NCBI GenBank assembly: GCA_036402115.1
Contig: DASWTM010000144.1
Span: 18,488-82,487, forward strand
Direction of reading: 5' to 3'
Source: Chryseosolibacter sp036402115
GTDB lineage: Bacteria > Bacteroidota > Bacteroidia > Cytophagales > Cyclobacteriaceae
Length of the DNA: 64,000 nt
The notes below the pieces were generated by a model. That model was not told the DNA's origin. It was given only the letters and a program-made list of their open reading frames with translations, and made no database searches. Positions within the stretch are counted from its first letter, which is position 1, and the number at the start of each line of letters is the position of its first letter. A program made the position numbers and the translations under genes. Below, piece after piece: positions 26,395 to 33,081 of the stretch.

Positions 26395-27714
26395 ATGAAA
26401 AAAAACATTTCGAACTGGAATAATTACCCAGTTGTGGAAGCAAAAGAGATTTCTTTTGACACTCCGAAAGAATTAGCGTTAAAATTGACCCATTCATCAA
26501 TTCCCCATGGAAATGGGCGTTGTTACGGGGATGCGTCATTGTATTCTGATGTTGTTAATACCCTGCGATATGACAAGGTTTTAGCATTCGATGACACTCA
26601 TGGAATAATAACGTGCCAAAGCGGTGTTTTACTCTCGGATCTGTTGCAGATAATCGTTCCGCGCGGATGGTTTTTACCGGTAACTCCTGGAACAAAGTTC
26701 ATCACCGTAGGAGGCGCGGTCGCATCGGACGTGCATGGAAAAAATCACCATGTGGACGGATCGTTTTCAAACCACATTGTTTCCATGTCAGTGCTTACGG
26801 GTACTGGCGAAACGCTCGTGTGCAGTAAGACGCAGAATTCCGATTTATTCTGGGCTACCTGCGGAGGCATGGGCCTGACCGGAATTATCCTCGATGTAAA
26901 GTTCAGACTTAAACATATCCATAGTTCGCATATCCGTCAGAAGCAGATTAAGGCTGAGAATCTTGATCACGTGATGGAACTTTTCAATCAGAACACAGAA
27001 TCTACTTACTCGGTTGCATGGATTGATTGCCTCAAGTCAGGAAAGAGTTTTGGGCGTAGTATTTTAATGTTGGGTGAACATGCAGGCACAGACGAAACGC
27101 CCAGCGAAAAGAAACTACTCGCGAAGGAGAAGTCACTACTTACCGTTCCGTTCCACTTCCCGTCATTTGTGTTGAATGGTTTTTCCGTAAAAGTTTTTAA
27201 CGCGTTATTCTACGCGAAGAATTATAAAAAAGAAATGGACAGCGTTGTTCATTACGATGGCTTCTTTTATCCGCTCGATTCTATTCTTGAATGGAATAAG
27301 ATTTACGGAAAGAAAGGATTCGTTCAATATCAGTTTGTTCTTCCGCTGGAGACGAGCAGAGAAGGCTTAAAAAATATTTTAACTCGAATCAATAAGATGG
27401 GCATGGGATCTTTCCTGGCGGTGTTGAAACTTTTCGGCCACCAGGATGACCTGATTTCCTTCCCCATGAAAGGATATACACTTGCACTTGATTTTCCAAT
27501 CCGCGAGGGGTTGTTCAAGTTCCTTGATGAACTCGATCAGGTGGTGGCAGATTTTGGAGGAAGAATTTATTTGTCGAAGGATGCAAGGATGAAGAAAGAA
27601 ATCTTTTGGAAGACGTATCCGCACGCAGCTGAGTTTCAACAAATCATAAAAAAGTACGATCCGGATAACCGGTTCAACTCCAATTTGTCTCAACGTTTAA
27701 TGTTAAAAGTGTAA
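26395..27714 (+). CDS. dprE1: DprE1-type FAD oxidase (polyprenyl-phospho-ribose 2-oxidase)
   Basis: A 439-residue VAO/PCMH-type flavoprotein that would oxidise the 2'-hydroxyl of polyprenyl-phospho-ribose to the keto form. FAD-binding segments are HGNGRCYGDASLY and VTPGTKFITVGGAVASDVHGKNHH (about 96-119), near identical to the mycobacterial motif. The substrate region ends GGRIYLSKDAR. Tyr392 and Lys395 keep the spacing of the essential mycobacterial Tyr415 and Lys418. The position matching Cys387, the residue that benzothiazinones attack, is Ala364. The ATG at 26395 is preferred to GTG 26383. The stop is directly followed by the dprE2 ATG. Confidence 0.92.
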   Translation: MKKNISNWNNYPVVEAKEISFDTPKELALKLTHSSIPHGNGRCYGDASLYSDVVNTLRYDKVLAFDDTHGIITCQSGVLLSDLLQIIVPRGWFLPVTPGTKFITVGGAVASDVHGKNHHVDGSFSNHIVSMSVLTGTGETLVCSKTQNSDLFWATCGGMGLTGIILDVKFRLKHIHSSHIRQKQIKAENLDHVMELFNQNTESTYSVAWIDCLKSGKSFGRSILMLGEHAGTDETPSEKKLLAKEKSLLTVPFHFPSFVLNGFSVKVFNALFYAKNYKKEMDSVVHYDGFFYPLDSILEWNKIYGKKGFVQYQFVLPLETSREGLKNILTRINKMGMGSFLAVLKLFGHQDDLISFPMKGYTLALDFPIREGLFKFLDELDQVVADFGGRIYLSKDARMKKEIFWKTYPHAAEFQQIIKKYDPDNRFNSNLSQRLMLKV

Positions 27715-28449
27715 ATGGAAGAAAATGTATTGATCCTTGGTGCTGCGTCAGACATGGCGGTGGGCATAGCAAGGAAGTTTGCAGCGGAAGGTTTTTCGTT
27801 GACGCTGGCTGGGCGAAGCATGGACCGCCTCAAAGCAATCGAAGCTGATCTCAAAGTGCGTCACAATAGTAACGTGTCATCGGTATTGTTCGATGCCTTA
27901 GATTTTGCAAGTCATTACAACTTTTATCATTCATTGCCGGAGAAGCCCGATGTGGTTATTTCTGTTTTTGGACTGTTAGGGGATCAGGAAGAAGCGCAGG
28001 CGGACTGGAAGGCCTGCCAGGAAATCTTGTTCAGCAACTATGTGGGAGCGGTTTCAATTTTGAACGTAGTAGCCAACGACTTTGAAAAACGCAAAAAGGG
28101 TACGATCGTGGGAATTAGTTCGGTTGCAGGAGAGCGAGGCCGCCAAAGCAACTACTTGTACGGGAGTGCTAAGGCAGGCTTTACTTCTTACCTCTCGGGT
28201 CTGCGAAACAGACTGCACAAACACGGTGTCCACGTGATGACGGTGAAGCCCGGATTTGTGAAAACAAGAATGATCGAAAACTTGAAAACCCCCGGACCGC
28301 TTACTGCCACACCTAAGCAAGTAGGAGAGAAGATCTTCAAAGCAGTTAGGTCCAAAGCTGATAGTATCTATGTGTTACCAATATGGTCACCGGTGATGAT
28401 GGTGATTAGAAATATTCCGGAAGGAATTTTTAAAAAGCTGAAGTTGTAG
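27715..28449 (+). CDS. dprE2: DprE2-type short-chain dehydrogenase (keto-arabinose reductase)
   Basis: A 244-residue short-chain dehydrogenase/reductase. The nucleotide site is LILGAASDMAVGIARKFA. Catalytic Ser is in GISSVAGERGR, and Tyr/Lys are in YLYGSAKAGFTSYLSGLRNRL. The ending VRSKADSIYVLPIWSPVMMVIRNIP matches DprE2-like proteins, with a membrane-near C-terminus. It would reduce the 2'-keto intermediate from DprE1 to polyprenyl-phospho-arabinose with NADH or NADPH. No base separates its ATG from the dprE1 stop, so the two are surely co-translated. Confidence 0.92.
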   Translation: MEENVLILGAASDMAVGIARKFAAEGFSLTLAGRSMDRLKAIEADLKVRHNSNVSSVLFDALDFASHYNFYHSLPEKPDVVISVFGLLGDQEEAQADWKACQEILFSNYVGAVSILNVVANDFEKRKKGTIVGISSVAGERGRQSNYLYGSAKAGFTSYLSGLRNRLHKHGVHVMTVKPGFVKTRMIENLKTPGPLTATPKQVGEKIFKAVRSKADSIYVLPIWSPVMMVIRNIPEGIFKKLKL

Positions 28450-28695
28450 GCTAGCAAATATTGTGTAAAACAAAAATGTCACGATGAATTCTGGCATTTT
28501 GCTTACAATAGCTTATCGATTGGAAAATCGACACCTCGCCAGTAGATTTTGGCGTCACTTGCCTTAAAGTTCGTCTGCTGTCTGCGCTGCGCTAAGTTGA
28601 ACAAGGGCTAGGAAGGCGATGAAAATAAGTTTTTCATCGGAGCAAATTATTGGGTTCTGCAAAAATATGAAGGGCTTTTTTGATGGTAGTTGATC

Positions 28696-28890
28696 TTATG
28701 CGGATTTGATAAAGGCCCGCCATTGCTCCAGCGTCCACCCCTTCAACGTTGCTGTATCCCCACCTGCAAAATACACAACAACAAATGTTTTGTAGTCTGA
28801 ATAGGCAGCTGCTTTGTCTTCTACCACTTTTGTGATGTGGCTGACCGAGATATCCAGATTATTGAGGTCGTCTTTAATTTCGAGTGTCAT
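28696..28890 (-). CDS. Small hypothetical protein
   Basis: A 64-residue soluble protein, MTLEIKDDLNNLDISVS then HITKVVEDKAAAYSDY and VVVYFAGGDTATLKGW, ending in a short helix. The alternation of strands and helices looks like a small folded domain. No family is recognised. It has its own ATG and lies alone between the dprE pair and a lipoprotein gene on the other strand. Good amphipathic pattern and ordinary codon use support it as a gene. Confidence 0.6.
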   Translation of the reverse strand: MTLEIKDDLNNLDISVSHITKVVEDKAAAYSDYKTFVVVYFAGGDTATLKGWTLEQWRAFIKSA

Positions 28891-29011
28891 ATGTTTTTTT
28901 TCTTGTAAAGTATGGTTGTTTTTGCTGCTAAAACAGTCCGAAAATTGAGGTATTAAATAATACTTACTACTGCTGGTGCACCGTTATGCCATAGAATAAA
29001 CCAAAGACTCT

Positions 29012-29461
29012 ATGAGACCCAACTTTTTTCTGACGCTCATTCTTGTATCAGCACTGGTTCAATCGTGCAACGAACCCGATCCTGCACCCTCCGTACCCGA
29101 TCCGGTTTACGTTGACATGCACGAAGTCACGGCCATAAGCGCGACCACGGCCACGCTTTCACTGAAAGTCAAATATCCTGTTACAAAAACAACCGATGAT
29201 AATTACATGGTGGATGGGAAATACCTTACGAAGTATGGCTTCTTCTATGCGTCCAATCCTGAGCTTCCCTTGCGTCAATGGGAATGGGTCGAGAGTTTGC
29301 TGAAGGATGAAAGCGGAATTTATTCTTTTGAAATCTCAGACCTTCAGCCTGATACAGAGTACCACGTACGCGCTTACGTGGTTGCCATTCCGGGTTTGAG
29401 GGCACAGATTTATGCTTATAATCAGTCTGAGAACACACTTGAGTTCGCCACACTTCCGTGA
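29012..29461 (+). CDS. Lipoprotein with a fibronectin-III-like domain
   Basis: A 149-residue predicted lipoprotein. A signal segment is followed by the lipobox LVQSC (Cys19). The mature part is one beta-rich domain with ITATTATLSLKVKY-like early strands (actual AISATTATLSLKVKY), a YGFFYASNPELPLRQWEW strand and the typical FN3 ending ISDLQPDTEYHVRAYVV. Such proteins are common in Bacteroidota and sit in the outer membrane, but a specific role cannot be inferred. It is monocistronic, followed by a repeat-rich gap with a bidirectional hairpin. Confidence 0.8.
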   Translation: MRPNFFLTLILVSALVQSCNEPDPAPSVPDPVYVDMHEVTAISATTATLSLKVKYPVTKTTDDNYMVDGKYLTKYGFFYASNPELPLRQWEWVESLLKDESGIYSFEISDLQPDTEYHVRAYVVAIPGLRAQIYAYNQSENTLEFATLP

Positions 29462-29499
29462 ATGCGTGGCATTGGGTTGAATTTCGGATTTGCCGATCG

Positions 29500-29585
29500 G
29501 ATTAATTTCTAATGCCTTCGATGGAAGTACTTTGGGAAGGGGATGAAATCCTAATTTCTAATGACCAGTGACTATTGACTCATTT
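29500..29585. repeat. Short degenerate heptamer/word repeats
   Basis: TAATTTCTAATG occurs twice (near 29503 and 29552). The second copy runs into a period-7 stretch of the form AATGACC AGTGACT ATTGACT. The stretch is non-coding and lies between convergent genes. The word NNTGACT resembles the period-7 GTGGACT repeat at 58845-58873. Confidence 0.5.
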
Positions 29586-29590
29586 AGATA

Positions 29591-29635
29591 AGCTAGTTGT
29601 ATTCCACCCGTCCACCAGATAAAATACAACTAGCT
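29591..29635. terminator. Perfect 13-bp inverted repeat, probable two-way terminator
   Basis: AGCTAGTTGTATT (29591-29603) is the exact complement of AATACAACTAGCT (29623-29635), with a 19-base loop. It lies between the convergent lipoprotein and YhdH-type genes, with AT-rich flanks on both sides. Confidence 0.65.
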
Positions 29636-29698
29636 TTATATAAAAACTCGCCTCCGTTGATTGGCCGCAGGCGATGACTGCAAGGGTATTCGAAAATT

Positions 29699-30784
29699 TT
29701 ATGCCACTGCCACCTCTTGATTCTTCAGTGTGTTCGAGTTACCTCTCGTATTTAAATTGCGCTCATGCTGGCGATCTTCGCAGCAATTTTCCTTTAGCTT
29801 TACGACAACCCGACCTTTCGTCTTTCCGGATAGGATCGCATCAATGTACGTGTCTTTCAATTCTTCCAGGCCAATTTCACTGACGATAGCAGGAAGTTTG
29901 TCGCAGACGTTCCATTCGCCTTCAAGTTTCTTCCAGAGTTTTTGCCGAAGCGCCATCGGAGTCTGACCTGCGCCAATTCCGAGAAGATTCACGCCATTTA
30001 GGATAAATGGATAGATCGTTGTTGTAAAGTGGATAGAGGACAGCAGACCCGTAGCCACAACGTTACCATCGCGCTTGCATCGTTTCAACAAGGTAGTGAG
30101 CATGTTTCCACTGACGGTGTCAATCGCCCCAGCCCACATAGCGCGCTGAAGTGGTTTCCCGAGCGTGTCATTCAGGAATTCCCGCGGCTCTATGCGTGAT
30201 GCACCAAGGAACCTGAGATAATCGTGCGATTCTTTTTTACCCGTGACAGCAATGACTTCATAACCCGCCTTTGCCAGCACTGCTACCGATAAACTTCCGA
30301 CACCACCTGTCGAACCGGTGACTACGATTGGTCCCTGATCAGGCGTCTGGCCCATCGATTCCATTTTATACAACGCATAGGCTGCTGTAAATCCAGCGGT
30401 GCCGATGGTCATGATATCCTTGCATGAGAGCCCTGCAGGTTTGTTCAATACCCACTCAGCGGGAACTCGGATGTATTCAGCAAACGCACCGGATGTGTTC
30501 ATGCCCAAGTCGTAGCCAGTAAGAAAGACCTGCTGCCCCTTTTTGAATTGAGGAACAGTACTTACTTCTACCTGGCCTGCTGCTTCAATCCCTGGTGTGT
30601 GCGGGAAGTTGCGGCTAATTCCTTTATGGCCGGTTGCTGACAGCCCATCCTTGTAATTAAGTGCCGAATAGTGGACACGAATCAGCAAGTCTCCTTTGGG
30701 AAGATCATCAATGGAACGCTGAACAATGGCACGCTCAAACTTTCCGTTGGGCGTTTCCGTAATTTGAAGTGCTTTGAATTGCAT
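29699..30784 (-). CDS. YhdH/YhfP-family NADPH:quinone or acryloyl-CoA reductase with an extra C-terminal tail
   Basis: A 361-residue medium-chain dehydrogenase/reductase without zinc. It has the YhdH/AcuI pattern: RVHYSALNYKDGLSATG near the N-terminus, GIEAAGQV, the nucleotide-binding VVTGSTGGVGSLSVAVLAKAGYEVIAVTGK, and IDTVSGNMLTTLLK. Family members reduce activated double bonds such as acryloyl-CoA with NADPH. The family normally ends shortly after GKTKGRVVVKL. Here about 27 further polar residues follow (KENCCEDRQHERN onward), which look like read-through of a lost stop or a small frameshift near the end. Confidence 0.88.
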   Translation of the reverse strand: MQFKALQITETPNGKFERAIVQRSIDDLPKGDLLIRVHYSALNYKDGLSATGHKGISRNFPHTPGIEAAGQVEVSTVPQFKKGQQVFLTGYDLGMNTSGAFAEYIRVPAEWVLNKPAGLSCKDIMTIGTAGFTAAYALYKMESMGQTPDQGPIVVTGSTGGVGSLSVAVLAKAGYEVIAVTGKKESHDYLRFLGASRIEPREFLNDTLGKPLQRAMWAGAIDTVSGNMLTTLLKRCKRDGNVVATGLLSSIHFTTTIYPFILNGVNLLGIGAGQTPMALRQKLWKKLEGEWNVCDKLPAIVSEIGLEELKDTYIDAILSGKTKGRVVVKLKENCCEDRQHERNLNTRGNSNTLKNQEVAVA

Positions 30785-30859
30785 AATGTAGGTGTAATGA
30801 GGGTTGAGCCAACTGCTGTTAAAAAATTATACCCGTTTCCAATAGACGTGACGTTGTAC

Positions 30860-31924
30860 TTAACTTCCAATCAAATAGCGACTGTACCGGCCGGTCACCT
30901 TTTTCACAAGGCGAACACTCAAAATGGACAACATCAGTATAAACATGAAAAAGATCAGGTAGGTGATGAGCGAAAAATCGATAGTGAATCCTGCTCCCTC
31001 AATCACCTTGCGTAATACACTGATCAACACATAATGCACAAAGAAAACACCGAAGCTATAGTGGCCGAGAATTTCCAGTAATGGCATCGATCGGTTGCGA
31101 AGCTTGTAAAAGATCAGCAGGAGCATGAACGTTAGGGTCAACGCTTTGAGCATATAAAAATTGAAAAACAGCAAACGCTCATGGAGCACCGTTTCGAAAT
31201 GCATCTCCCGAACGGCAACCAGACTGCCATTCAAATCAAGGAAAGTCAAGATTGCAAAGAGTATGCTTAGCGGTGCAAGGAGTTTCCAATCCATCGCCAG
31301 GATACGTTCCTTATTGTAACTCGCCCACATGCCCGTAATGTAAACGGGAATGAAGTGCACATAAGCAAGCAAGGGGTTCGCGTTGTGGATGGGACGGTAC
31401 GTGAACAAGGCCACCAGCAGCACGAGCGGAAAACCATAGCGATAAAACGTGCGGTTGTCGATTGCGTGAAGGATAGGGGCAGAGATGTAAAACAATACAA
31501 TGGCACTAATGAACCAAAATGGCGGCATATGCGAGCCGGTAATCAGGTGATGAAAGAACTGATACCACAATGGCCTGTCATGAAATCCTTCGGGAAGCGA
31601 TAAGGAATCAAAATTTGTATACATCCGCATGGCGATCAACGGGATCGAGATGATGATGTAGGGGAGGATGACGTTCAGGAATTTCTGTTCGAGAAACTTC
31701 TTGTACTCGAACTGATTATGAGTGAGGTGCTGGAACAAAAATCCCCCGATGAAGAGAAATAGTACTGTACCGTTTCCTTCTGATGGATCAAAGAATGAAT
31801 GCAGCACCTGCCGCATGCCTGGGTGGCTTGCCCAGTCGGTATCGTATCCACCCGCGTGAACACCAACAACAAAAAGGATTGCAAGGCCCCGTAGGTTATG
31901 GATATACTGAAGAAAACGCGACAT
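30860..31924 (-). CDS. Membrane acyltransferase, OafA/acyltransferase-3 family
   Basis: A 354-residue protein with about ten membrane helices. The family signature is at the N-terminus: YIHNLRGLAILFVVGVHAGG, where the Arg and the His of the R-x-x-A-x-x-x-V-x-x-x-H region are catalytic. LFLFIGGFLFQ and the MPPFWFISAIVLFYISAPIL helix are also typical. It would move an acyl group, usually acetyl, across the inner membrane onto an envelope glycan. It overlaps the upstream SGNH gene by 29 bp, so the pair is probably one functional unit. Confidence 0.88.
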   Translation of the reverse strand: MSRFLQYIHNLRGLAILFVVGVHAGGYDTDWASHPGMRQVLHSFFDPSEGNGTVLFLFIGGFLFQHLTHNQFEYKKFLEQKFLNVILPYIIISIPLIAMRMYTNFDSLSLPEGFHDRPLWYQFFHHLITGSHMPPFWFISAIVLFYISAPILHAIDNRTFYRYGFPLVLLVALFTYRPIHNANPLLAYVHFIPVYITGMWASYNKERILAMDWKLLAPLSILFAILTFLDLNGSLVAVREMHFETVLHERLLFFNFYMLKALTLTFMLLLIFYKLRNRSMPLLEILGHYSFGVFFVHYVLISVLRKVIEGAGFTIDFSLITYLIFFMFILMLSILSVRLVKKVTGRYSRYLIGS

Positions 31925-33008
31925 CGCTCATCTTATTTACATTTCCCACAACGCTCGAAATCTCTGAAGCAATGATCGCATTGCCATTTGGCGACACGTG
32001 ACAAAAATCGATGTAGATGTAATCCTCACCATCGAAGCGATCACTTAAGTCCACAATCCATGAGTGATTACGTTCCGCTATTTTCTTTTTGATTAGTCCA
32101 TAAATGACTTGGAAATTTTTGCCAAGTTCCTCGTCTAGTTCGAGATGGTCCGTCTTGGGTTTTCCGATGAAAGCTGCGGGCTGCAACACTGCGACAAATC
32201 GGCCGCCACGATTCGTTACAATTTCGTTAGCCATTTCCCAATTCTTCATCATCATCTCTGCGATTTGCTCTGCCTTTTCAGGATTGCTGACACAATCATA
32301 GGGAGTATTTTCAGGCGTGGGTTTATACGTTGCTCTGCGGATAACACTAAGGATGTTCTCAATGAAGATCTTTCCTGCAATCTCTTTCACAAACGCAGAC
32401 TTTCCCACGTAAAGTTTTTCCCGATACATCGGCACAAGTCGGTGCGCAGGTAGCTTTTTAATATCTTTCGGGCATAAGAACGCTGCATCGTTTACGCCAT
32501 CGTAGAAAACAACAATATCTGGTTTTACTCCCGTGGCGTAAAGCGAAATCAATGCATCAAGCTCCTGCCTTGAGTTGTATGCTAGCTGGCCGTGATTATA
32601 GATTTCAAAGTTTTTATTTTTTTCTGCGAACAGCGCAGGAATGGTATGATGATCGTCTGATCCTTCTCCCCACATGGTTGATCCGCCAAAGAAGTGCACA
32701 CTCTTCTCTTTCGCACCCTGTGATACTGGAACGTTTCTAGTTCCCTCACCGGTGATTAAAAGCGTTTCACCTTTGTACGGCAGAGTCTTCCACCCCACAA
32801 ACGGCTCGTACTGATGTTGCACACTGTTATAATCATGAAACACTTTCTTCGCGTGAGCGAAATCATTTGAATAGTTAGGCAGTTCCTCGCGCTTTGTCTT
32901 CGCGGAGCGTTTAAGGTACCATCCACAAGCCCAGTTCACAATGGCGAGCAGCACAAGAAAGGTGAATACATTAATGGCAACAAGTTTTAGGATTCGTATT
33001 GCTTTCAC
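31896..33008 (-). CDS. Membrane-anchored SGNH-hydrolase-like protein
   Basis: A 370-residue protein with an N-terminal signal anchor (about 6-28) and a periplasmic SGNH/GDSL domain. Block I is FFGGSTMWG with the catalytic Ser, the middle block is VFYDGVNDAAF with the Asn, and the C-terminal D-x-x-H block is DFCHVSPNGNAII. Partners of OafA-type acyltransferases often have this fold and pass the acyl group to the sugar. The open frame reaches a TTG at 33035, but the GTG at 33008 puts MKAIRILK right before the helix and is preferred. Confidence 0.83.
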   Translation of the reverse strand: MKAIRILKLVAINVFTFLVLLAIVNWACGWYLKRSAKTKREELPNYSNDFAHAKKVFHDYNSVQHQYEPFVGWKTLPYKGETLLITGEGTRNVPVSQGAKEKSVHFFGGSTMWGEGSDDHHTIPALFAEKNKNFEIYNHGQLAYNSRQELDALISLYATGVKPDIVVFYDGVNDAAFLCPKDIKKLPAHRLVPMYREKLYVGKSAFVKEIAGKIFIENILSVIRRATYKPTPENTPYDCVSNPEKAEQIAEMMMKNWEMANEIVTNRGGRFVAVLQPAAFIGKPKTDHLELDEELGKNFQVIYGLIKKKIAERNHSWIVDLSDRFDGEDYIYIDFCHVSPNGNAIIASEISSVVGNVNKMSDVAFSSVYP

Positions 33009-33081
33009 GGTAGTAATGGTAAAAATGAAACCCAACCTGCTGAAGCGATTGGGTTTCGGTTTCTGAAAATCTCCCCCTCTG

